This document shows positions 39,303 to 52,623 of a stretch of DNA of 64,000 nt, piece after piece. A program made the translations under genes and the position numbers. Where the stretch lies: assembly GCF_043641665.1 (NCBI RefSeq), contig NC_092180.1, positions 5,357,391-5,421,390 of the forward strand, in the 5' to 3' direction. Within the stretch, counting starts at the first letter, position 1, and every line of letters starts with the position of its first letter. The notes under the pieces are model-generated. The model was not told the DNA's origin and did not search any database. It saw only the letters and a program-made list of their open reading frames with translations. Source of the DNA: Enoplosus armatus (lineage: Eukaryota; Chordata; Actinopteri; Centrarchiformes; Enoplosidae).

Positions 39303-42300
39303 CTTCAGAGGGAAATTACATGGTCAGCTGGTGGCATTTACAAATAACAGATTAGCATTCATTATTAATTTCCAACCCACAGGAGCAACAACTGTGGCAA
39401 CCAAATTTGTGCAAAGGAAAATGCTGTTTTAATGCTCATGCTTCAATGCTCAAATGATGCATAACTTACAGCCATTTTGGTACAAGTCTCTGCAAACTTA
39501 AATATCCATTTCAGCATTTTTAAAACCTTATCTCATATCTGATGATATCTAAAGTTACAATACAATCCCTTGGTTTTTTTTTGTAACGACCAACATTAAA
39601 CATGGTACACTTATCTCTCTGGACAAATTCATTCAGCTGTTAGCTTTTCACCTAATTTTTATAAATCATGCATAAGTAGGCAGTTCAAATTACAGCAATA
39701 AAACCTTTTCTGCTTTACCCATAATGTCAGTTCACTCAACTTTAACAGCTTCTCAGACAACAGTGTGGCACTTGAAACAGTTGATTTTTGTTCTGAAGAA
39801 ACCCCCACTGTTTTTAATCCTCTTTTTAAGTAAGGAGCAGTTTTATGAAGCGTCATAAACGGTTCTTTCATCGACTTAAACATTACCATATTCAATTAAT
39901 TACCAAAAGATTTCCTTTTAATTGCATTCTTTTTGTTCGTCATGCTAATTTACTTTAAAAGATGAAATTTGTTATTTTTCTAAAATGATACATTATTGAA
40001 TTTATTAGAATTATTAGACTCTTTGTAAGCGCCCATATCAATTTAATTTTATTATTCAAGGTCTTTTACCATGAAATCTGAAATTGTGCAACCAAATAAC
40101 ATATAAACAAACCAACTACAGCAAAGATGACAAAACATGTACTGTTGTCTGTGAACATGTAAAAGGTTGCAGATTGAGTCTAAATTAGATACGGGTGAAC
40201 TGTGGATTATTACTGGGATATGGGCAAAGCTGCACTGCACAATTGAAGGGAGAGGCAATGTAGATAATCAGAGCAGACACTACTTGTCGGCAGCTTGTGG
40301 TTTAGTGAAATATTGGGGCAGATGACTGGAAAGATCTGCGCTGAGTTTATGTTATCTGCACAAAAACGGTTGACTGCACAGGATTAACAAAGGCTTGTTT
40401 ATGCTTAATATGATTTATTGACCAGCTGTAATGCTGAAATGGATGGTGTTGTTATTTATATGTATATCAATAAACATGATCATTGATATTCAGGCTGCAT
40501 AGTTCAACAATATCCAACTCAACATAGAGGGACTGGAAGGAGAAAATTACTTGCTCTCCGTTACCCCTGCTAAAATGAACACGCCTGAAAAATCGTAACT
40601 AAATTTGTGTTTCCGTTTCATTCCTGACGCTTGTGTCTCTACAGAGTAATTACTGTGTTGGGATGCAGACAAAGCTGCAAGGTAGTGGAGCATCCCACTC
40701 CATTATTTCAGAGGATGTTTACCTTTTGACAGATGCTTTAGCAACTGTTGACACAACATTAATTTAGTGAATGTAGATGAGCAGGTAGGAAGCTCTTTTG
40801 TGTAAAGTGAAATTACAGCCCGATGAGGTTTCGGTCTTGTTGCCAAGGGAGACCTTGACTATCTGTGACACGATTCTCACTTTTTCTAATGAGTGTTATG
40901 CTGTACCAGATCTATTACTGCAGAGAAACCAGTTGTGTTAGAGTCGTATCACTCCAGCTGTGCTTCCATACCTGCCAAATACTTGAGGTACATTTAAATG
41001 TAGTACATTTATATAAATCAGGAAGATTTGGCCTGCGGTGTGATTTTAAGTTCCAACAGGCTGAAGCACTTTCAGGTCAAATGAAGATTAAAAAAAAAGA
41101 ATACATGGAATGCATTTACATAAGTCTCTGTGTTCTTAGCTACCAGCATTACATACCCAGACTTACCATAATGGCATGGGGCAGGTAGCCGTTGGTCTGG
41201 GTTTGTAGCCCCACAGTGTTGAGCTCAGCTGAAACGTAGCGCTCTGGGCTGGGCTTGTCCAGCGTAGCCCGTCGGATTTTACTCAGCTTGGTTGCAACAA
41301 AAAATGGCAGAACACTCTGGGAAAAGAAGAAAGAAACACAGTTACATTAATGAACAAGTTTCATATCTCGGTAAAGTATAGATAGTGTTGAGACAACATT
41401 ATTTTTCATAACCCTCGATTTTCCTTCAAATTGCATTTTTAACTATAGTTATGAACCACCAAACAAAACCATGTGGGCTTGTTGCAGAAGAACAAGAGTT
41501 GGTTCATGATTTACCTGGATGATGATGCCTTTGCTCTTGTATTCAGCTTGCAGTCCTCGAGAAAAGAAGTCCACAAATGCCTATATAAGATAAAGGCAGG
41601 TCATTAAGATAAAAACTAAAATTTCAGTAAAAAGAAAAATAACACAAAAGAACACAAAACTTGCTGTATAAAAACTGGCAAAGAGTTCATGTAAAATGTA
41701 CTTTCACAATGTTAATGGCAGGTGCAATGAATTGAGATGATTAAATTGAGTGTTAAATGTAAGATTCACCATACATGAATTTTAGATGCACTTTTAAACT
41801 TGCATTGCAGAAACTGGGATTTAGCAGATAAACATGACCCAGTATTAAGACACCAGCAAATTAATCAGCTGAAACTGTGAACAGCAGGCTGTTTTTAAGC
41901 TAACAAACACACATGAGACGGTTATAAAACATTATGACACCACATGCTCCTATAAACATTTTTAATTGGTACACTACCTCGGGACCCGAGTTAGTCACCG
42001 ACTTATTTATGTTCAACAATTAAAACAGCAAATATGAAGAAAGACGATCCCTTTATAATCACTTTATCCCTACATCCAAATAAATGTTGAACTAACACCT
42101 ATAGTCATCAGCAGATAAGTTTTGCCTCAATATATGTTGGTGGATTTGACAGAATAATTCATAACATGAGGACAAAGATGGATTTCTCCTCAGGGACCAC
42201 AGTATATGGGAAGATGTAAACCGTTTATGAGGCTGGGATGCGTCTATAGATAGCTCTGCAGTTAACACTTGAAGAAAAGGTCATAAAGCATGTATTGCAA

Positions 42301-45300
42301 TTACCTTGGAGGCAGAGTAGACAGTGAGGAGAGGAACAGGGTACATTCCACTAGCAGAAGAGATGTTGAGGATGGCCCCCTTCTTCCTGGAAACACAGGA
42401 ATATAAATAAATGCTCTTTTACACTGAGAAAAAAACAAAGAATGAGCCAAACAGGATGCAATGCAACAAACACTTCAGCCTGAGATCAATCCCAGAATGA
42501 AAAGAGAACATGGAACTGTGTGTGCTGGCAAGTTGAACCCAAACTGGTCTTGTTGTACATCAAAGAGGAGCTGGTGGATATTGATAAGATCAAAGATACA
42601 GTAACATCAATACCTTAATATTTACAATCTGAGGATCTGAGGATATTTTTGCTCCAGCCGGTAGTCCTTTCATACAATATTTAATCTAAACTAGAGATTT
42701 CAGACTTAATTTCACTCATCTACAACAGTATATAGTGTACATCCGCTGTAATGCAGACTTTAAGACATATACGTCCCATCACAACATTACAATACAACAT
42801 TCCTAAAAAGTAAGAATCCTGTTGATTAACACTATTAGCTATTGTAAAAATTAATTATTTAAAAGTGTGCACACACACACATCAGTGTAGATCTGGAGGG
42901 TGCAATGTTTGATTGAAAGTCAATCTTGATTGCATATAAGCTTTGCTTGTCTTTAGGTTTATTCACTAAACAGATCAGTTCCTTTACTATCAACTGACGT
43001 GCTGCTACGACTGGCGATCGAGGTATATCAAAATATGGTAAATGTATGCAAAATTATGATTAAATGATCAAATTGATCTTCAGTGTAATTAAAGGAATAA
43101 TTCAACATTTTAGGAAATCACTGTGTCCAGCACAGAAGTAGTCCGGCACATAACCACATAAAACCAGTTATTATTATTACACTTCAGTTTTTACACAGAT
43201 GAAACAAACAAGATATAACGTGTTGATTAGTGAGTTTTAGAGGTTGTTGGTTAGGCAGAGTTTCTTTACTTTTGATAGAGCCAGGCTAGCTGTTTCCTCC
43301 TGTTTCCAGTCTTTGTGCTAAGCTAAGTGTCTCCTGGCTCTAGCTTTATATTTAAGATATGAGAGTGGTATCTATTTTCTCATCCAAGCTATTCCTTTAA
43401 ATATCTACTACGATGTCAAATACAATTCTTCACATGTAAAATGGAAAAAGAACCAAAATTAGTCATTGATTTAGATAAAACTATTTTATAAAATGATAAC
43501 ATGATATGATCATATCATCACAATACCATTTAAACATAATAAATCTTTAGTAATTAACACCAGCACACATGCATTAAGCAACACATAGGGCTGGATGATA
43601 AATAGGTAATTCAACAACATTACTTAATAACGTTTGTGCTGGAGTTGATGACTAAAGATTCACAGACATCAGTGATGTAATAACAAATCACTTACTGCTC
43701 AAGTCAGACAAACTCACCTCTCCACCATGCGAGGTAAAACAAGTCGTGTCATCTGGAAAAACAACGGAAAGGGAAAGAGAGGGAGTGAGAAACCAAGTAA
43801 AAGTCTATTAATGTGTGTGGGTTGTGGACAAGAGTGTGGAGGTGTGCATCCACATTTGTAAAAGTGTGTGTGTGGGTTGTGTGTGGAGAGGTGATTGGGG
43901 AGGGAAGACAAAGAGAGAAAGGAAATGATAATGATAGCAGAGGGAGCAGTTTAAAGAAATATTGAATGACATAAATTAAGTGGTAAGAGAGTGGGTGGAC
44001 TCTAGCTGTTGTTCTGGGAACTGCCGAACATGGAGAATAGGGACGGAAGTGACTTACTATGCTTTATGTCACTGTGTTGTGTTGGTGTGTGTGTGTGCGG
44101 GGGGGCGGTCTGCCGGACTACCTGACAGTGGATCTAACTATCTCAGCCGTCCACTTGGACAAACTTAATGACTTAAAGGCAACCCAGACGTCACAGTGAG
44201 ACATGCGACAGACATTTACAAGTCCAAGTCTACAGAGTCCATGCTGTGCACGCTGACACTGAACCACTTATTTAGGATAATCCCTGCTCGGTGTCTCCAC
44301 GTTGACTTTATGAGAGTATCTGAAAACATTTCCACATGTTTTAAAATAATAACACTCACCTGGCACACTGATGTTATGTTAATGTTGACCATGGTGTCGA
44401 TGAACTGAAACAAGAACAGAAGCATTACTACACTACAGTGTTTGTGATTTATTTATAGTTATCATTGATCAGAAATGTAGACAGTTTCATCCGTTCAAGT
44501 ATTAACTGCAGGTATTAAAGATGTTATCTTGCGATTTTTTTAAAACACAAGATATCTGCTGAAATGCCAAAGGCTGTTCACCGCACACACATTCTCTCAC
44601 AAATTAAAAGTTTAACTCCAACGCTGCCTTAGTCTGGTATGACCAGTAGCTTATGGTGGCTAATGTTAGCAAACTTTTTGTAGTTAAAGCTGTGTAACAA
44701 ACAATACTGAGTCAGTTTGCTAACTTTACGACCCTTCTCCACGTGTGCTACTCTTTCACTATGCTTTTGCATTATCTGGTATTTGCAGTGGGCACCTTTC
44801 AGCAAAAACGACACAGGGAGCAAGATAGTACAATATTTGATAAGGTCTTACTCAGCTGGCCTCCTTTGTGCAGTTTTACTTTGTCTGAAGCTCAGTTCTA
44901 TCTGCACATGAGGGCGCTTTTACCTATTTAACTCAAATTTATGAGGCGGAAAAATGATCTGAGAGCAAAACTTTCCAAACAGCTAACTGTAAAGGACCCA
45001 GTTTGTAGTAGAGCTAGACTGATCAAACTTAATAAACATATAAAACACATGACATACACCATATGTTGTAGGATGTGCTATTATTACCACTTCCATACTT
45101 TACAATCTCGTGAAATGTTAAAATGTTTCAAACTTACATTTCATTCTTCATATACATGTATGGTGTAATCATTTATACATTCATGGCAAATAGAATAACA
45201 ATAAACTTTTAACTTACATTGTTGAGATTGGGGACGTTGAGGAAGAATTCAGGGTAAGAATAGGATATTCCAACATTGTTCACTGTAAACAAAAGAAAAA

Positions 45301-48300
45301 CAACAGCACTGTCACATTCAAAATACTACATAATGTTGACAAAGTGATGGATGAAAAGAAGATTACATTTTTGTAATGTGGAGTGTTATTCCTCTTTCCA
45401 ATCTTAGGAGGGCAGCAAAGGGCTGAAGAAGCCAGGATAAATTAACCTTTACGATTACATGAGAAACTTACATTTATCACAGAGGATTACACAGCATTCC
45501 TGATGATCCTTGATTCAGAGTTTGTCATCTCATAGGACCGGCACATTACATTTTATAAAAAGTGAGGTGGCCTCAGCACCTGCTGCAGTCTTACCCAATA
45601 CTCCAATCTCCAGTCCTGCAAGTCCATCTTCAATCTTAGAGTAGATGTCTACAGCACTGAAGTCAGCTGCAATCGTTTTTGTCTCCACACCACATTTGCT
45701 CGCTGAGGGAATAAATATGCATAAACATTTAAATTTGCATATAAATATATATGAGAAACAATGAAAGACACAGGAAATTACTACTCGCTTGTGTAAAGCA
45801 TTTATGAATGACCACATTGCTACCAAATAGTCACTTGGAAAAGGAAGAGCAGAGCAGAGAGAAAAATATTTAAACCCTGGAATAATCCGTCATCATCAAT
45901 GAGGATATCCCTCCCTTAAGAGGAAGCTTTCATTTAATTGGATAGATTCACTTTCAGCTCCAGCAGGAGGCTTTACTGCCTCATAACCAAAAGCATAAGA
46001 GTCCTGCTGAATCTCCACTCAGTTGTGAAAAACACGCAATTCAATGCAATATCATTTAGTCTTTAATCATTTAGCCCTATTGGACTATCACACAGTGCAA
46101 TATGGATGCAACATTTCAGGTTCGGGATAAATGAGGCCGTATAGCAGCATGGATCATTAAGACTGATTTCTAGTCTAGCAGCTGTCATACTTAACACTAT
46201 ATTAGTATTAGCCTTGTGCCTTTGGACCACAGGTACTGATGATTTCCCTTGACTGTAAGATGGGGGAATAGTTCGACTGATGGATTAAATAGAGTAATAT
46301 TGAGCTACACACTGTATTTCACAGTGATTTGCATGAAACTCAACAGAAAAACATTCACTTTCTATTCATGTCTGGCAACATTTTTGTCTACATTTACACT
46401 GCATGTTTGAAAAAATAAAATAGAACAGGCACTCACAGATTGCCTTGGATACATCATCCAGCTTCTCCTGAGAGCGGCTGATCAGCACGATGGCAAAGCC
46501 TCTGCGGGCAAGCTGCAAACACCAAAATCAATTAACAAAAGGCGACACGTGTGCACTTCAACACATATTACTTTGGCCTGTAGTGATGATCAACCTGCAA
46601 TTAGTCTAAAGTCTTCTTAAAACAACTTTTATATTCGGAAAGTCAATTCAGCAGGTGTACTATTTAAGTAGTCAGTTTGTAGATGTATTATATCTACAGA
46701 TATATATTAAATCATTCACAAAGGTTTGCTTGACAATAGAGTTTTGTACCCGTTATGTTGGTTTTGCTGCTTGATGATGATCACATTTTCAACTGCATTC
46801 CTGTCTGAACGAAGAGGTGATGAAGTGTATATGGTGCTCCTTAATGCATTCATAATACGGACATGCTCAGCTAGAGCTTCATCACACTGGTCAGCCATGA
46901 TTGTTTTGATCGAAAAAAGATCACGCACCAGCGTCTGTCTGCACGAGCACAGACATCTGACAGGTTTACTGCGTGTTTGTACACAGTGTGGTACAAAAGG
47001 GGGATTACCAGCAAGGAAGAGGGGGTGGGCTCTTCAGCTTCTGATCAATCAGTGTCTTTGGAATCGCTACGAACAACACAACTGGCTGGACACACCTGTC
47101 AATCACCTACCAGTGAGTTTGCACTCAGGAAGGCTACCAGCTCACCCAGCGTCCAACAGGTTTGCATTACTCAAACAAACGGAATAATGGCGGATTCTTC
47201 GAGGCCTCCGCAACTGCCGGATCGACCCATTGAAATAACAGATACACACCTAAATGTTCAAGCTTAAAAAACTAGATTACAGGTAGAAAACTCTATTTAC
47301 AAGCACACCTTTATGAATGACTTAATAAGTGTTTGACAGAGACAGAGACAGAAATTCCACCCAACTCTCTCCCCCTCTTGTTTCACTGTAGTCCTCTGTT
47401 GTTTAGGAGTCTGAAAATTCCCAGAGACTGGGGGAATCTTACCTCCTCCGCATAAGCTTTCCCAATCCCATCTGTGGCTCCCGTCACAACTAAAAAAAGG
47501 AAAGGACAGATAGAGACTGAATTAGCAGGACAAAGTATATACTGTTTTAAATCAAATATGAAAACACAGAATTTAATAAGGTCAGGGCTCAATACAGGTC
47601 AGTCAAACATTTTTTAAGGGGCCTGGCTTTGTCCACGGGGGCATCGTCATGTTGACACAGGAAAAGGCCTTCCTGAATCTGTTGCTGCATAGGTGGAAGA
47701 TTGTCTAAAATATCACTGAGCGCTGCAGCACCAAGGTTTCCTTTATTAAAGGAGCCTTTCCCGAACCATGAAAAGCCCTGGACCAAAATTAGACATTACA
47801 AACCTGGATAACCTTGACGTAGCCACACGTTTACTATATCTGCATTTGGCCTTAAACTTGTGGCAGTGAGCACAGTTTAGACAGACTTTTCTCTGTCTCT
47901 GTCTCTGTTAGCTTGAGCTGCTAGCGCTGTTTGAAGAAATATTTCCTCAGGAGAAAATAATTTAAAATTTGAGGCCAGGGATGTTTTGCCTCTCCCGCTG
48001 CAGACTCACAAGTACAGATTTGTTTTCTTTACCCTCCTTAGTGTGAGATTTAAAATGAAGACGAAACACCAAGGGAAACACATTTTAACACTTGAAAAAC
48101 AGTGCAGGAGATGTAAGCAGTGCTAGCCACCACAGATGAACAGACAAAGAGCGCCACCTTAAGGAACTTTTATCACCACAAGTGATTCATGGAAAGTGCA
48201 GTGCAAAACCACTAATGATGACCAAGCACGAAAAGCTTTAGAAAAATAAAATACATTGACTTTCAAGGGTAAAAGGCTGAATGTCAGCATAGACAGATGT

Positions 48301-51300
48301 ACTGCAGCACGAGGTACGAGGTGAATAAGGAGGACAAAGAGAGAGAGGGGGAGAGGGAAAGTTAGGTCCTCTCTGTCATCAGTGGCAGTCGAGCGAGCGG
48401 ATGCCCTGGAACTGCCTGGCACAAACAGCAGCAGCAGCAGGAGCCTATTTTTAGCAATTCCCATCTTTCAGAAGGAACTATTCATCACACCTCTGGCTAA
48501 ATATAACAAAAAGTAGATGGGGAGTGGGATGGAGAGTCAGGGCGTTACAATATGTCCCTGTGTAACCTGAAAGAGCTTAAAGAGCAATATTCATCTTATC
48601 CTTGTGTAAACTGTATTGTTCGTCATCTTATGTTTTTAGGTGTACATTGTGTGTAATTACAATTCTGTTCTTATTTTATGTTGTTTTGTTCTTTCTTTCT
48701 TTTGCATTGTGGTTTAGACCTACTTGTGAGAGTGAAGTGCACTTAGGGTGGGAATATTGGTGGGTTGGTTAGGTCAAATCAAACCACATCAGTTTGGCTG
48801 GGTGCACTGAGCAGCGCAGCCTCTAGGGTCCGCTAACGGGGCTTTTAGATTCTTAGGCTCATTAAATACTACATGCGAGGTGCACCGACATACGTGCAAT
48901 CTCAAAACAAAAGAAGATTAAAGATTAGAAGTCTATTGACAAAAAAATGTCATTGTGGTTCGGCATTATTTTGGTTATTTGTGATCTGCTGCCTGGCTCA
49001 GTAAAATATAAAGACTTCTTGTCCTATTTTTGATGGAAACTGAGGCGGGCAGGAAATCAGACACAGGAACTAAATAAAACGCCCTGTGTAGACTCCCGAT
49101 CGAGGGGTATGAAGCTGTGTGACGTCACAGCTGTGCCCGGTGGAATCAAGTAGTAAAGCTTCATCTGTTGTGTTTGAAGCACCTTTTGTGATTTGTGATA
49201 TTGGGCTACATAAATAAAATTGACTATATGCTGGAGTAGGTAATTGCTGAGATTGCTGTGGCACTAATAACCGAGTTGGCAGCCCGTCATGACTGAATAA
49301 ATGTAACTGAAGGCGAAAAACAGTGAATAATGACGGTGATGAAGAAACTGTTTTTAATGTGGACCCGTCACATCATGGCCAATACCTGATCTGCCTAATA
49401 AGGTCAGTATCAGCGTTGCTACCGATGTGGCATATTGGCTGAGTGCATCCCTAATTAAATCGATTTTCTTTTTTACTCCATAGCATGTTTTTTTTTTTGA
49501 GAATTAGAAGCATTTAACAAACATTATATACATCATGATTACTATTGTAAATATGATATTTTTTTATCACGACAAAGCACAGTCATATCGCTGAGCACTG
49601 CACACCTGATGTTTTCATGAAATGTTATTTGTGCTGTTGCCGCAATGTCTAATTCAAATATCCCTGCAGAGATAATAAAGTTTATTTTAAGCAAATATTT
49701 TATTTTGACAATACTATTCATTGCTTCTCTTACTCATCTGTCTATCGGCCCTTTGCTGTACCCATCTCCCCTTTGTGTGATCTTCCTGAGTACAGATGAT
49801 GCTGAGGTGCTAAGCATCCTCTAGGGCTGCAGCAGAGCCAAACAGAAGGGAGAGGGGGAGGACAGAGGAGAGAAAATGACAAACACGAACATGGGGGATC
49901 CTGGGGGCAACTAAAAATAGCACAGAGAAGAGGAGGGCAGAGTGATGGAGAGTCTGCAGGCACAATGATGAGGGAAACATAGGCTGGGTTATTTTTAGTT
50001 GTTTTAAGAATGAACTGTTTTGCAGTCGGAACAGAAAAAAAAGCTTTTACAGCTGAGTGCATGTTCCCTTCAGTAAAAAAAAACAAGATCTATTTTAGGG
50101 ACTGCTGTCTTCTGCAAATGTAGGTTAGACTGGCTAGGTGTTCTGATGATAGTGCTACTATGTGTCACCATTTGGGTGTTGGGTTTGATAGCCAACATCA
50201 CTTTATTGTTGCACATAATTAAAGGACTTTTCAAGAAGACATAATGAGGATTTGCCCAACATACCCCATTTGTTAATATTTGTGACAATATAAGCCAAGT
50301 CCTGACCTACTTCCAGACTTGCTTTCTTTCCACTCGGGGAGTAACACAACCAGCATTTGTAACAAACCATTTCATGCAGAAATAAAACTTAATCGTTTAT
50401 TTGTTTCAATCAAACGTCAAACATTGTCTGGTACCACCTTTACAAATGTGAGAATTTGCTGCTTCTCTCCTCTGTTTTATATCATCAGTAAACTGAATGT
50501 CTTTGGGTTCTGGACAAACACAACATTTGAAGATCACTTTGAGCTTTGGGAATTCATACTGGGCATGTTGTGCTATTTTCTGTAATTCTCTAATTTTATA
50601 CTACAAAATGATTGATTGTAGATTAACCAATTGTGAAAATAGTCATTAGTTGCAGCCCTAATGTAATTTAACATTGCACCAAGCACTACTAGAACAATCA
50701 AAATAATAAAATAATTTACAACCGTATCTGACAACAATGACTATTATTATAACAAATGAAACCATTGTAATGTGTGCGTATGTTGGATGAGCAACAATGT
50801 CCAAGCCCTGATAAGCAAGACAGATGCTATTTTGTGCCACCAACAGGTTCGTATTTATTGAGTGATTTGTGCAATTTAAGTGGTAGAACCTAACGCCATA
50901 CACTCACAAGTTTTACAATCATTTATTGTTACTATATAATAAGGCAGCTATATTATTAATAACTGAAGCATTGTGTCAGACAGGAAGACACCATTTGATT
51001 GGGATACCACTACAATGGCTGTAATACTGCCACAGACTATCTTTCTCTCACTCACACACACAGAAAAAAGGGAGATGTGGGTACCAGTGAACCAGAATCT
51101 CGAGGACCATGCGTCTCATTCATGAATGGCTCTGGTCCGGTTACATAATCAGGCCGTCCTCTCAATCAAGTCCACTTCACTGACACAAAGTTTGTGAATG
51201 AAAGCAGCAGCCGAGGCAAACGAGCTCCTTTGCCTCATTGGATATTCTGAATCATTTTGCATGTGTAATCCAAAAATAAAAACCCGTCTGATGCGTTTCC

Positions 51301-52562
51301 ATTTTTAGCTGCACACAAAAAGATCAAAGGCAACTCGAGCTCGCATCCTCAAAACATTTGGGTTTCTCTGGCAGACTGATGTGACTGTGACTGTGACTGC
51401 ACGGGTTGGAAACGACTGCTCGCAATCAAGACTGGTAAAAATGTTAAAATACGGGGAGCCCAGTGTCCAAGTAAAAAGGTAAATACACACATTAAATAAT
51501 TTAGGATTGTGAAATATACACTATTAACAAGCGCTCTTCATCTTGTTATTTCCACTGACAATGTAGGATGCAATGTAATATAACAGTATCTAAAAACACT
51601 AATACCTTGTACAGCTTTTTTGTATTATGATGTGAACCTTGAACACCAGACTCGCCAACATTAAATCAATCCCTTCAGTCTGTTCAAACTTCCAAGGTTC
51701 ACTCAGTGGGCATGCTGGACAGTATTCAGTCTGGTTTGATAATCCCCTCGCTGTAATCCAATCTACAAGATTTACTACAGTTTACACCAGATGACAAAAG
51801 GCTGATCATTCCCTGCCCATTCCTCATTTCATGTGAAAAGTACCACAGACTAACAGTGTAGGCTGCTGTTGCTCAGGCAAAGAAGCCACGTGTAACAAGT
51901 ATGTGCTGAAGGAGTATCAGAAGGCTGGAGACTTCCCAATCACCAGTGTGAACCATTAAACAGTCGGGGTTAGCTTATTATGCAAGACAACCGTGACACA
52001 GCGCAACAGCACAGTACTGCACAGGTGCTTCATGACATGTTCAAAGAACAAAATTGACTTCATTAAAGAAAATAACCTGTACAATCAAATGCAATCCAAG
52101 ACAAGTTTTACCTTTACAAAGTTTATGATGGTCAGTTGTTGTTGACATTGTTGGAAATGTGTAAATTTAACTATATGTTTATTCCTGAGGTCATAGTTAA
52201 AGGTGGTGTCATACAGGACTACATTATATTGAGAGGTGTTTCTAATTTTTTGGTCCTTCACATTTCCACTCTTGAGGGGGGCCCCCCCCCCTCAATATAA
52301 TGCACAACACCATCACTATTTATTGTAAAAAATAATCTAAAATCATGTTCTCAAATTGAGGGTGTATCTAATATAGAACTATTTTGTTAACTGGTTAAAG
52401 TAAAGTAAACTAATTCAGGAAGAATTTCAAGACAAAGATTGTAAAACTACAGGAACATTGCAAATAGTATTCATGGATATACATATTATAGACGGTGTTT
52501 CCTTAATACAGTTCCTCATGCAGGTTGGTCCAAGACTTCCAGGCCTTCATTGCTCAGTGGTT

Positions 52563-52623
<61 letters not shown>

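Noticed and set aside
46716..46898. Alternative first exon of hsd17b12
   Set aside because: The only GT near the end of the ORF (AACGG|GTACAA) is weak and does not give phase 0, which exon 3 requires.
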